DNA of 64,000 nucleotides, taken from DASRJW01 sp964567755. GTDB lineage: Bacteria > Krumholzibacteriota > Krumholzibacteriia > G020349025. The stretch is taken from NCBI GenBank assembly GCA_964567755.1, contig CAZMNW010000001.1, positions 1 to 64,000 of the forward strand, written 5' to 3'. A program made the translations under genes and the position numbers. The notes beneath the pieces were generated by a model. That model was not told the origin of the DNA, searched no databases, and saw nothing but the letters and a program-made list of their open reading frames with translations. Shown here in pieces: positions 45,167 through 53,601 of the stretch. The stretch's first letter is position 1, and every line of letters begins with the position of its first letter.

Positions 45167-46420
45167 GTGAGTCGAATTCGGTCGGGAATCGCTGTCGCTG
45201 TCATCGCGATCGCCGGTGCGGGAGCGTGGGCGCTCCTGAGCCCGAGATCATCGGCGGTTGCAGGCTCGGGATCGTCTTCGAGCTCCGGCGTGCGCCCGGC
45301 GGGGAAAGTCGCGGCTGCAGCACCTGTTCCGGCGCCGGGTGAGAGCGTCGCGATCTTCGCGGGCGGTTGCTTCTGGTGCGTCGAAACGGCATTCGAGCCG
45401 CTCGCGGGCGTGCGTGCGGTGACTTCCGGCTTCACCGGCGGTCAGGAGCCGAACCCAACCTATACCCAAGTTTCTTCCGGCAAGACGGGACACGCCGAAG
45501 CCGTCGAGATTCTCTTCGACCCCGCGAAGATCCCCTACGAGGCGTTGCTCGATGTTTTCTGGCACAACATCGACCCGTTCACCGCGAACGCGCAGTTCTG
45601 CGATCACGGCAAGCAGTATCGCTCGGCGATCTTCTTCCGCGGCGAAGCGCAGAAACAGGCTGCCTTCGCGTCGAAGCGCGCGATCGAAGCTTCGGGGCGT
45701 TTCGACAAGAAGATCGTCACCGAAATTGTCGCGGCGGGAACGTTCTATGCCGCCGAGGAGTACCACCAGGACTTCTCCAAGAAGGACCCGCAACGTTATC
45801 ATTCGTACCGCACAGGCTGCGGGCGCGATCGGCGGCTCGAGGAGTTGTGGGGTGAAGACGCCGGCGGCCATTCCGCGAGCGGTTCCTCCAGCGGCCAGGC
45901 CGCGGCCGCGAGCGGCACCTTGTCCACGGCGCAGGCTTCGCCCGCGCGCACGAAGGGTTGGCCCATGGAGTTCAAGAAGCCGAGCGACGCCGAGCTCAAG
46001 ACTCTCCTCGATCCCATGCAGTATCAGGTGACACAGCACGAGGCGACCGAGCAGCCGTTCCGCAACGAGTACTGGGACAACCATCGCCCCGGCATCTACG
46101 TCGACGTCGTCTCGGGTGAGCCGCTCTTCAGCTCGCTCGACAAGTTCGACTCGGGGACGGGCTGGCCGAGCTTCACATGCCCGCTCGAGAAGGAGAACAT
46201 CGATACGACCTCGGACAAAAAGATGATCTACACCCGCACCGAGGTGCGCTCGAAGAACGCGGATTCGCACCTGGGACACGTCTTCGACGACGGTCCGGCG
46301 CCCACGGGACTGCGCTACTGCATCAATTCGGCGGCGCTGCGCTTCATCCCGCTCGAGAAGCTCGAGGAAGAGGGCTACGGACAGTACAAGGCGTTCTTCG
46401 AGAAGGCCGCGAAGCGCTAG
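45167..46420 (+). CDS. msrAB: Membrane-anchored MsrA-MsrB fusion (methionine sulfoxide reductase)
   Basis: 417 residues from GTG 45167, chosen for AGGAGG 7 bases upstream. Residues 1-25 form a signal/anchor (GIAVAVIAIAGAGAWALL), followed by a Ser/Ala linker. The MsrA domain (about 65-230) has GGCFWC with the catalytic Cys, and YHQDFSKK. A linker leads to the MsrB domain (about 270-417) with GTGWPSF, HLGHVFDDG and the catalytic RYCINSAAL. The MsrB zinc CxxC pairs are not seen. The protein repairs both diastereomers of methionine sulfoxide, here outside the cytoplasm. Both active sites use Cys, not Sec. Confidence 0.93.
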   Translation: MSRIRSGIAVAVIAIAGAGAWALLSPRSSAVAGSGSSSSSGVRPAGKVAAAAPVPAPGESVAIFAGGCFWCVETAFEPLAGVRAVTSGFTGGQEPNPTYTQVSSGKTGHAEAVEILFDPAKIPYEALLDVFWHNIDPFTANAQFCDHGKQYRSAIFFRGEAQKQAAFASKRAIEASGRFDKKIVTEIVAAGTFYAAEEYHQDFSKKDPQRYHSYRTGCGRDRRLEELWGEDAGGHSASGSSSGQAAAASGTLSTAQASPARTKGWPMEFKKPSDAELKTLLDPMQYQVTQHEATEQPFRNEYWDNHRPGIYVDVVSGEPLFSSLDKFDSGTGWPSFTCPLEKENIDTTSDKKMIYTRTEVRSKNADSHLGHVFDDGPAPTGLRYCINSAALRFIPLEKLEEEGYGQYKAFFEKAAKR

Positions 46421-46426
46421 TGCGCC

Positions 46427-47194
46427 TCAATGTTTGCTCGCGCCGCCGAGTTCCCCGGCTGTCCCCGCCGGCGCGTAGCCGCGCGGGATCGTGAACAAGG
46501 AATCGGGAAGGGTCGTCGTTTCGACGCGGATCACGGTGTACTGCTCGAGATGCTCCAGGTCGCGCCGGTCCGCCACAGCGGGTCGGGTGCGCGTTTCGAT
46601 GCCGAGGACGACACCCGCAGGCCGGTGCAGAATCGCACCTGCACCGATACTCTCGATGCGCTCCAACGCCAGCTGATAGGCCACGTACGCGCCCTCGGGC
46701 ATCTCGAGGTTGCGCGCGATCCAGATCTGCTGTTCGACGGATTCCTCGGCGCCAAGCAGCGTCCTTTTTCCATAGTAGTGATAACGATCGCAAGCGTACC
46801 CGGCGATCCGCGTCTGGCCCGGCATGAGGGCGAAAGTCGCGGCGGTCGTGTCGTCGCTCGCGTCCACATCTCCGACCGCCTCGCGAATGCGCGCGTCCCA
46901 TTGCTGCAGCGACATCTGCCGGTACGTTCGCGTCGCCGGATCCAGGAGCACGATGTGATCGTGTTCGAGATCCAACAGGCTGTGCCCTGCGGGGTGTGAC
47001 ACCCGTACATGCTTCGCCGTGATGTAGGTCACGATCGTGTCCAGCTCCGACACTTGGGATTGGGCGTGGGTTTCGTGCAGGACGATCCCCGCCCGTGCCG
47101 CGAACGCCGGCGCCGTGGTCACAAGACTCATGGCCCAGACCCACGCCGCCACGTGCGCCGTGCAAGGAACCGCCCTGGTGCCAGAATGCCGCAT
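46427..47194 (-). CDS. Exported protein of unknown function (DUF4412-like)
   Basis: 255 residues from ATG 47194, which begins a signal peptide (AAWVWAMSLVTTAPAFAA). The mature protein has short strands typical of a DUF4412 or LolA-like fold: HVRVSHPAGHSLLDLE, RTYRQMSLQQW, and CDRYHYYGKR. No catalytic motif. A lipid- or protein-carrier role is possible but unsupported. The gene lies 10 bp after the Y-family polymerase stop on the same strand and converges with msrAB. Confidence 0.65.
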   Translation of the reverse strand: MRHSGTRAVPCTAHVAAWVWAMSLVTTAPAFAARAGIVLHETHAQSQVSELDTIVTYITAKHVRVSHPAGHSLLDLEHDHIVLLDPATRTYRQMSLQQWDARIREAVGDVDASDDTTAATFALMPGQTRIAGYACDRYHYYGKRTLLGAEESVEQQIWIARNLEMPEGAYVAYQLALERIESIGAGAILHRPAGVVLGIETRTRPAVADRRDLEHLEQYTVIRVETTTLPDSLFTIPRGYAPAGTAGELGGASKH

Positions 47195-47204
47195 GGGCTG
47201 CACG

Positions 47205-48425
47205 CTATCCGACCGGCCCGCGCGCGGCAACGTCATCGCTCGCCGCTCGTGTCGCCATGGCACGGCCGCGCCCGATGACCTCGCCGTAGCGAGCCCGCAC
47301 GCGGTCGGTCGCCTGCAACAGTCGGCGCAGGCGCGCATCCGCGTCGGCGCGGAAGAGATCGAGCTGCATCGCCGCCGGTGCGAGGCCGCTCGCACGCAAC
47401 GTGAGGCGGCGGACGCGCACGCGCCGGACGTAGAGAGCTGCGAGCGTGCGGCGCGCCACGCTCGAGATCCGGGTGTCCATGTGCGTGGGATCGAGAGTGA
47501 CTTGGCGGCGCACGCACACTTGATCGGAATGCTCCAGCTCGACGACGAGCCGCCTTGCCGTGCAGCCGCGGGCACGCAGATCCGTGCCCAGGCGTGCGCA
47601 CAACGCATCCAGCTTGGCCTCGAGATCGTCCCAGCGCAGCAAGTCCGGTTCGAATGTCTGCGCGTGCTCGAGCACCGGCTGGCGCCGGGCGGGTTGCACG
47701 CAGGAATGATCGATCCCGCGTGCTGCCTCGGCGAGCCGCCGGCCTGCGGCGCCGAACACCGCTTCCACCACCGCGAGCGGAATCCGCGCCATGTCCCCCA
47801 GCGTCGGCACGCCCATGTCGCGCAGCTTAAGCCCGAGATCGGCACCGACACCGGGCAAACGCTCGACGGGCTGCGGGGCGAGGAAGCTCGCTTCGTAGCC
47901 GGGCAACACATCGAGGAGATTGTGCCGTTTGGCCGCCGACGAGGCGAACCGACTGACGAGCTTGTTCGCTGCCACACCGATGGAAATGTCGAGGCCCGTC
48001 CGTTCACGCACCTCGCGCTGCAGCCGGCGTCCGGCGTCGAGTGGCGGCCCCAGCAAGCGCTCGCAACCGGTGTAATCCAAAAAAGCCTCGTCCATGGATG
48101 ACGCCTCGACGCGTGGCGAGTAGCTTTCGAGCACCGCCATCAGGCCGTGCGAAGCCCGGCGCGCGTACGCCCAGTCCACTTGGACAAGCTTCGCATCGGG
48201 TGCCCGCCGCGATGCCTGCTGCATCGTGAGACCTGGATGCACGCCTGCTGCCCGCGCCTCGTAGGACGCCGAGACCACACTGCCGCGATTCAGGAGATTG
48301 CCGACGACGATCGGCCGGCCACACAGAGACCGGTCGCGCAAACGCGCGAGCGCCGCATAGAAGTCATCGGTGTTGACATGGAGAACGTGCCGCGGCCGGT
48401 CCTCGTACGCCACGAGTGCTTGCAT
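47205..48425 (-). CDS. Y-family DNA polymerase (DinB/ImuB-like) with altered first metal ligand
   Basis: 406 residues; GGAGGTGA four bases before ATG. The palm reads HVNTDDFYAAL where active family members have hVDxDxFYA, so the first catalytic Asp is Asn18. The second acid pair in SSMDEAFLD (Asp112-Glu113) is kept. HhH-like GVGADLGLKLRDMG and a little-finger domain follow. Such polymerases copy damaged DNA in the SOS response; the Asn change may weaken or remove activity, as in ImuB. It is the last gene of a lexA cluster, which supports SOS control. Confidence 0.88.
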   Translation of the reverse strand: MQALVAYEDRPRHVLHVNTDDFYAALARLRDRSLCGRPIVVGNLLNRGSVVSASYEARAAGVHPGLTMQQASRRAPDAKLVQVDWAYARRASHGLMAVLESYSPRVEASSMDEAFLDYTGCERLLGPPLDAGRRLQREVRERTGLDISIGVAANKLVSRFASSAAKRHNLLDVLPGYEASFLAPQPVERLPGVGADLGLKLRDMGVPTLGDMARIPLAVVEAVFGAAGRRLAEAARGIDHSCVQPARRQPVLEHAQTFEPDLLRWDDLEAKLDALCARLGTDLRARGCTARRLVVELEHSDQVCVRRQVTLDPTHMDTRISSVARRTLAALYVRRVRVRRLTLRASGLAPAAMQLDLFRADADARLRRLLQATDRVRARYGEVIGRGRAMATRAASDDVAARGPVG

Positions 48426-48449
48426 CGTTCACCTCCGCACTCAGCCTCA

Positions 48450-48591
48450 GCGGATGCGGTGATTCTGGTTCCGTCGGCGTCACGCGGCCGCCCGTGAGGG
48501 CATGGATGCCCGAACAGGCCGCGTGCCGAGCGACGAGCGCGCAGGAGCGCGCGCGAGGAGCGTCCGACGGAACCAGAATCACCGCATCCGC
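48450..48591. repeat. Nested inverted repeat, 142 bp, with 28-bp perfect ends
   Basis: Outer arms 48450..48477 (starting GCGGATGCGGTGATTCTGG) and 48564..48591 are exact reverse complements over 28 bases. Inside, CACGCGGCC (48481..48489) pairs with GGCCGCGTG (48517..48525), and GGGCAT (48498..48503) with ATGCCC (48506..48511). No target duplication flanks it. It could be a MITE-like or REP-like element, or a structured RNA. It lies in the gap between the S24-like gene and the polymerase gene. Confidence 0.85.
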
Positions 48592-48600
48592 GGCGGCGTG

Positions 48601-48879
48601 TCAGAGTGCCGAACGCAGGCCGATGACGACACCTCGCACGCGCAGCGCTTCGCGGCGCACGCGCCGTGGACCGCCCTGTGCTGCGAGCGGATACACGAGC
48701 ATGTCGGGTTGTGCGGCCGTAAAACGACCGACGACGGTGCCGGTATCGCCATCGGCGACGACCAGCTCGCCATCGCGCACTGTTTGACGCCCTTCCACGA
48801 TCAGGGCATCGCCACGTTGCAGACGCCGATCGAGATCGACCTCGACTTCGACCGATTGAACGAACACATGCGTTTCCAT
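48601..48879 (-). CDS. S24-like (LexA/UmuD C-terminal fold) small protein without catalytic dyad
   Basis: 92 residues with GGGAGGAGG before ATG 48879. The segment QRGDALIVEG, then GELVVADGDTGTVVGRF and RVRGVVIGLR aligns by eye with the LexA region GDVLVVRQ, GDLVIALIEG, TTVKRF, IVVGLLR. Lys of the LexA dyad is Gly here, and the Ser motif is absent. There is no helix-turn-helix. It lies 21 bp after lexA and probably shares its transcript. It may be a dead UmuD-like partner of the polymerase; this is inference. Confidence 0.7.
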   Translation of the reverse strand: METHVFVQSVEVEVDLDRRLQRGDALIVEGRQTVRDGELVVADGDTGTVVGRFTAAQPDMLVYPLAAQGGPRRVRREALRVRGVVIGLRSAL

Positions 48880-48900
48880 GGCCTCCTCCCTTGGGTGGGT

Positions 48901-49521
48901 TCAGGCTTCCGCGTAAGTTCGCAACAAGCCCACCACGATGCCCTGAATCTGCACGTCTTCCTTGGCGACGCGAATGGGTTTCATGTCGCGATTCGAGGGC
49001 TGCAAGCGTACTTGCCGGCGCTCTGGGTAGAAGCGTTTCACCGTGGTCTCGCGACCTTCGATGAGGGCGATGACGAGGTCGCCGGCCGCGGCGCGGTTCG
49101 TCTGCCGTACGACGAGAACGTCGCCCTCGGCGACGTCTTCGTCGCGCATCGACTCGCCCATGACGCGCAACGCGAAGTGCTTGCCACGCCCGACCATTTG
49201 CGCCGGAACGGAGACCGTCTCCAACACGACATAGGACTCCGTCGGCAGCCCGGCGACGACGCTGCCGACGAGCGGGACCTCCACCGCCGGCGCCACCGGC
49301 GCCACCGCCAACTCCATGCTGCGGTGCTGGTGGTACGCGCGCTTGAGGATGCCCTTCTTCTCCATCTGGGACAGATGCTCGTGGACGGTGCTCGCAGCCC
49401 CGACGCCGATGTGCTCGGCGATCTCGTCCAGTTTGGGCGGATATCCCTTCTCCGCCGTGTAGTTGCGGATGTACTCGTAGATCTGACGTTGACGGGGGGT
49501 GAAACGGAGAGTGCGTGTCAT
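48901..49521 (-). CDS. lexA: LexA repressor
   Basis: 206 residues. N-terminal winged helix: TPRQRQIYEYIRNY, LDEIAEHIGV and STVHEHLSQMEKKG. The self-cleavage site is Ala-Gly in SVVAGLP; the catalytic Ser is in VMGESMRD and the Lys in TTVKRF, so the RecA-stimulated autoproteolysis set is complete. It represses SOS genes, presumably including its own operon with the S24-like protein and the polymerase. No obvious CGAAC-type or CTGT-type palindromic operator was found before it. Confidence 0.96.
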   Translation of the reverse strand: MTRTLRFTPRQRQIYEYIRNYTAEKGYPPKLDEIAEHIGVGAASTVHEHLSQMEKKGILKRAYHQHRSMELAVAPVAPAVEVPLVGSVVAGLPTESYVVLETVSVPAQMVGRGKHFALRVMGESMRDEDVAEGDVLVVRQTNRAAAGDLVIALIEGRETTVKRFYPERRQVRLQPSNRDMKPIRVAKEDVQIQGIVVGLLRTYAEA

Positions 49522-49779
49522 GCTTCACTCCAATGAAGAACAGGTGGCAGCCGAGAATCTAGACCACGACGAACCCGAAGTCAAGACGAACGTCGGTGGT
49601 TTTTCGGGTGCCGGGGCCGACCACCGCCGCATCCCGGCGCGCCGGCGGCGACATCCGCGAGCGCGCGCCGGCGGTCCGCAGCCACCTCGAGGCTTCCCTG
49701 TCGCACACCCAAGCGTCTATCGTGGTCGTGCTCCGGGGCCTACGAGACCTTCGAGGTCCCCCACCACGAAAGGACGACC

Positions 49780-50643
49780 ATGTGCGGCACTGGCGCTTCA
49801 CCGCAGCACCCAACCCCGTGGTCTCGTGTCATCGCCACCTTGCGAGCCCGGCGTTGCCGAGACGCCGCCGCCGGGGATGTCCGAGGCCCGCGCGCAGGCT
49901 GGACGCGCGCCGCCTGGATCGGCCTCTTGTTCGCGACTCCAGCAACCGCCGAGAAAGTCACGATGTTGGTGACCCCAGCGCCTGGGGACACCTTGATCTA
50001 CAAGATGCAGGTGCAACAAGAACTGAGCTTCCAGGGCATGACCCTCACGGCGACCGAAAGCGGCAAGGTCCACATTATGGTAGAGGAAAGTCGCAACGAC
50101 ACGCTGCAGTTCTCCATCCGTTTCAGCGACTTCGAAGGCAGTGTCAAGAATGGCGACGATCTCATGGACCGAACACCACAGTTGCAAGGAGTCGCCGTGC
50201 GCGCCGCCATGTCTCGCCGAGGCGAGTTCTTCGAGGTGAAACCGCAAACGTCCGTTCCCGCGAGCCTGCAGGACGAGCTGCAGTTCCTCCTGGAGGAGTT
50301 CTTCCCCTACCTTCCGGATCAGGCCATCGAGCCAGGGGATTCGTGGACCCGCATCCAAAAAGTGCAAAACAAGAAAAATGCCAGCAACGAACTGCGAATC
50401 GACGGCGAGACGGAGTACACGCTCGACGAGCTGTCGAAAAAGAATGAAAAGGTGACGGCGAAGATTCTTGGAAAGGGAGGTGCCAAGGTCAACATCGAGT
50501 CACCGGCGGGACTGATCGTGGGGGACGTCAAAGGCGAGTCGGAGGCGCTCGTCCTCGTCGAGTCCGGCTGCATCCTCGAGCTGAAGTCGTCGAGCGCGTT
50601 CACCGGGACGATTGGGACCATGCGTGGGAGCCGCGTCGAGTAA
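49780..50643 (+). CDS. Exported hypothetical protein (DUF6263-like)
   Basis: 287 residues; AAAGGA lies 5 bases before ATG. A long basic N-region precedes a hydrophobic stretch ending FATPATA, so export is likely. The body is beta-rich (TLIYKMQVQQELSFQGM, DTLQFSIRFSDFEG) with the order seen in DUF6263-type proteins that measure one substrate-like 'tension' domain; this match is weak. No catalytic motif. It is divergent from lexA. Confidence 0.6.
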   Translation: MCGTGASPQHPTPWSRVIATLRARRCRDAAAGDVRGPRAGWTRAAWIGLLFATPATAEKVTMLVTPAPGDTLIYKMQVQQELSFQGMTLTATESGKVHIMVEESRNDTLQFSIRFSDFEGSVKNGDDLMDRTPQLQGVAVRAAMSRRGEFFEVKPQTSVPASLQDELQFLLEEFFPYLPDQAIEPGDSWTRIQKVQNKKNASNELRIDGETEYTLDELSKKNEKVTAKILGKGGAKVNIESPAGLIVGDVKGESEALVLVESGCILELKSSSAFTGTIGTMRGSRVE

Positions 50644-51202
50644 ACCGAGATCCAGCGGTTGCGTTGATTCCTGCACCCAAGGAAGCGAATCGATGTCGAC
50701 AGCCGCGACACACGCTAGAGCATCCACGATGCCGTCGTCCGCCTTTGGCTCCATTCCCATCCCTGGCGCGATCACCTCGGATGCACGGACTCCAGGCTCG
50801 CCCCCACCCCCCCTTCGACCGGGGCACTTGGCCCGCCTCCCCGGGTACTTTGACCACACATCTACAGAGGTGATGCGGGCGTCTCGATGTGGTCGCGGCG
50901 CCCGGCACGGCTGGATCGAGACGGGGAGCGGGTCCCGACACCAGCGGCCACGAGGGTTCCTCCTGACGCGATCGCCTGGATGTCTGGCACCGACCGTGCA
51001 TGGGGCTGGCGCGCCGGCTCGCCGAGGTCTAGGATTTGTGGCGAGCGGTTTCCTCATCCCCAAAGAGGTGAATCGCGGTGACGTCCAAAACGTGCACACC
51101 GTTCATGCCGCCGGGACCGCCCGTTCTTTTTCCCGACGACGCCACCTCCGGGGATCAGCCTGTCGCTTCGGCGCACGACCGAAGCGCGAGCGGAGGTTTG
51201 AC
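50644..51202 (+). other. Non-coding or poorly coding region before a lipoprotein gene
   Basis: About 560 bp. One possible 42-codon frame (GTG 51078 to TGA 51206), with PPGPPVLFPDD in the middle and an ATGA overlap with the next gene, is noted. AGAGGTG lies before its GTG. Beyond that, no gene, promoter or repeat is clear. Confidence 0.35.
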
Positions 51203-51661
51203 ATGAGCCTCACGAGGGCTACGTGTCTGTGGGTCGCCGTCGCCGCCATGCTCGGAACGCTGGGCTGCAACTCCTATCAATATCTGCGAGACACGACACC
51301 GCAGCTCGAGCAGGTGCGTTACGAGTACGTGCGCAACAACCCGGGTAATCGGTTCAACGACGCCATCCTGGTGGGCCGCGTGCAACCCGGAATGAGCCGT
51401 CTGCAAGTTCGCGTCGCATGGGGCGAACCGGACCAGGTGGCGGCAGGCGATCGCCTCGGTGTCGATCAGACCTGGGCGTACTCCGAACAGGAGCCATCTC
51501 GCGGCATCTCGGTGTACCAGTTGCGTTTCGGCGGTGAGATCCTGCGCAACGTCGAGGTCTCTCGCAACGCCCTCGTCTTGGGAGCCGACCACGCCGACTC
51601 CAAGCCCGTGACGCCGACGCCCGTCGAGTCAGGAAGCGCGACGACCAAGCGCTTCCAATGA
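51203..51661 (+). CDS. Small lipoprotein
   Basis: 152 residues from ATG 51203 with GGAGG 6 bases upstream. The lipobox is MLGTLGC, so Cys20 or so is the lipidated residue. The mature part has a repeated short-strand pattern (VGRVQPGMSRLQVRVAWGEP) like the SmpA/BamE or OmlA fold, which binds outer-membrane assembly complexes. The C-terminus is Ser/Thr/Pro-rich. The BamE resemblance is weak. Confidence 0.7.
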   Translation: MSLTRATCLWVAVAAMLGTLGCNSYQYLRDTTPQLEQVRYEYVRNNPGNRFNDAILVGRVQPGMSRLQVRVAWGEPDQVAAGDRLGVDQTWAYSEQEPSRGISVYQLRFGGEILRNVEVSRNALVLGADHADSKPVTPTPVESGSATTKRFQ

Positions 51662-51729
51662 GTCCGGCGGCTGCAACGGTCGTACGACTTTCTTGGCGGC
51701 AGCCAGGGGGATAGGCAGCGGGTCATTCG

Positions 51730-52986
51730 TTGCATGGAGAGCCAGCCCCACTGGGCAAGACGCTGCAGGAGGCACGACCGGACGGTCGCGTGCGTCATCA
51801 ACGGCGCCGCTTGGTCGTCGCCGCCTTCCTCGCCGACTTCCAACTCTATCTGATTTATACCGCGATGCCCTTCAAGGCCCTGCACCTCGGTGCAGGGCCT
51901 TTCGAGCTCGGCGCGCTGGCGGCGCTGTCGACGGGCGCTTACGCGCTGTTCGTGGCCGGCTTCGGGCGCATGAGCGACCGGCTGCCACGACTGTGGCTGG
52001 CGCGATTCTCGTGCGTGGGCATCATGATCGGCTGCATCGGCATGACGCTCGCACCCAGCTGGCGCTGGATGTTGCTGGCCGCGCCGTTCGTCGGCGGCAG
52101 CATGTCGCCATTCTGGCCCAGCGTGCAGGCGGCATTGGCCGATCTCTCGGGTGCGAAGGATCTCGAACGCAATCTCGCGCGCTTCAACCTTGCTTGGACG
52201 ATGGGGAAAGCCAGCGGCTTTCTCGTCGGGGCGACGGTGCTCGCCGCGTTGGGTGAGGCGGCCACGTTCACCTTGGCGAGCATGATCGCATTCACAGTGT
52301 TCTTCGTCCTGCCGCAACCTCGCTCGCGTTCGCTGCTCCAGGCCGACGAGCCGGCACCAGCGGCAAACGCGTCCACGGCGGCACCCGTCGTCGTGGAACT
52401 CGATGCACGCGCCGAGCTCTATCGGCCGCTCGCCTGGGTGGCGAACGGCGCCGCCTTCGGATTGGGAGCCACACTCAATCATCACTATCCGCGGTTGGTG
52501 CGCGAGTTCGATTGGGGCCCGCAGACCTTCGGCGTCTTCCTCGGCCTCGTGTACCTGACCCAGGCGATCACCTTCGTGGCACTGACGCTGCGTCCCGAAC
52601 GCTGGCGTTTCCGTCGCACGCCGCTCTACGTGCCACAATTCCTGATGATGGTCGCGATCGTGACCCTCCCCTTCGCCAGTCGCGAGCATGTGATGATCTC
52701 CGCGCTCGTTTTCGGCTGGGCTCTCGGCACCTGTTACACCGCCAGCCTGTACTACAGCCTGCACGCACCGGCAGCGCGTGGACGCAACGCCGGGGTGCAC
52801 GAAGGCCTGATCGGTCTCGGTTCGATGACGATCCCATTCCTGGGAGGTGTGTTGGCGCGTATCGGCAATGGGCTGTGGGTGCCTTACGTGGTCGCTGGGA
52901 TCGCCATCGCTCTGTCGCTCGGGCTCCAGGAGTTGCTGTATCAGCGCGCGAACAGGCGCCAAAGGCGCGAAACGAACCGCGTCTAA
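51730..52986 (+). CDS. MFS transporter
   Basis: 418 residues; the start is uncertain (TTG 51730 or GTG 51790, neither with a good ribosome site). About 12 membrane spans. The loop between spans 2 and 3 reads GFGRMSDRLPRLW (the family's GxxxDRxGR/K-type motif). The central cytoplasmic loop is Ala/Glu-rich. The C-half ends with a basic tail. It is an efflux or uptake carrier of unknown substrate. Confidence 0.87.
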   Translation: MHGEPAPLGKTLQEARPDGRVRHQRRRLVVAAFLADFQLYLIYTAMPFKALHLGAGPFELGALAALSTGAYALFVAGFGRMSDRLPRLWLARFSCVGIMIGCIGMTLAPSWRWMLLAAPFVGGSMSPFWPSVQAALADLSGAKDLERNLARFNLAWTMGKASGFLVGATVLAALGEAATFTLASMIAFTVFFVLPQPRSRSLLQADEPAPAANASTAAPVVVELDARAELYRPLAWVANGAAFGLGATLNHHYPRLVREFDWGPQTFGVFLGLVYLTQAITFVALTLRPERWRFRRTPLYVPQFLMMVAIVTLPFASREHVMISALVFGWALGTCYTASLYYSLHAPAARGRNAGVHEGLIGLGSMTIPFLGGVLARIGNGLWVPYVVAGIAIALSLGLQELLYQRANRRQRRETNRV

Positions 52987-53020
52987 CGCCACGCGGCGAG
53001 TGGCGGCTCCGATCCGTGTA

Positions 53021-53584
53021 TCAGGGAGCGGGCCGCGGAACCAGCGTGGACCGCGGGCGCAGCGCGCGCGCCAGCGGTTTGACCAACGACACCGCTCCAC
53101 TGCACGCGGGTGGCGCGGGCGCTACACGCAGGGCGTCGTAGGACACCTGGTAACACTCGGTCGTGTTGTCGTCGTAACGAACCGTCAAGTCGCCGCCACC
53201 GGTGAACACCGAATCGTCGCGCACCGCAGTGAAATCCCCAGCGACGCTGACACCCAAGAATTCCGAATGTCCGCTGCAATGGGCGGCGAACTCCGTATCC
53301 GTGATCGTCCCGACGCACCGGATGTCCAACAGCTCCTCCCGGATGCCGAGGAATTCCTCCACCGTCGTCCCGGTACAGATCGAATCCACGGTGACATCCA
53401 CTCCGAGCAGGCTGTCCGTCGGGCAATCCCGATACGGGAAGGTTCCGCGCCACACGCCAGCCCACGACGCCGGGAACACGACCTCTTGTGGCAGCACTTG
53501 TGGATTCTCCTCTTTGGAACAGGCCCCGATGGCGAGGCACCCCAGCACCACCCCGGTGCAGCCGAAACGCCAGAATCGCCGCAA
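53021..53584 (-). CDS. Small lipoprotein of unknown function
   Basis: 187 residues from TTG 53584, chosen because GGGAGG lies 8 bases upstream and a lipobox (CLAIGAC) follows directly. The mature part has short strands (VWRGTFPYRDC, LTVRYDDNTTECYQVSYD) and several cysteines. No family recognised. It follows the PorV-like gene on the same strand, 17 bp away, so it may be the third gene of that operon. Confidence 0.65.
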   Translation of the reverse strand: MRRFWRFGCTGVVLGCLAIGACSKEENPQVLPQEVVFPASWAGVWRGTFPYRDCPTDSLLGVDVTVDSICTGTTVEEFLGIREELLDIRCVGTITDTEFAAHCSGHSEFLGVSVAGDFTAVRDDSVFTGGGDLTVRYDDNTTECYQVSYDALRVAPAPPACSGAVSLVKPLARALRPRSTLVPRPAP

Positions 53585-53601
53585 GCTCGTGCCCTCCCTC
53601 T

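Noticed and set aside
49522..49779. LexA operator upstream of lexA
   Set aside because: CGAACCCGAAG and CGAACGTCGG occur, but they are direct, not inverted, and match neither the CGAAC-N4-GTTCG nor the CTGT-N8-ACAG type.
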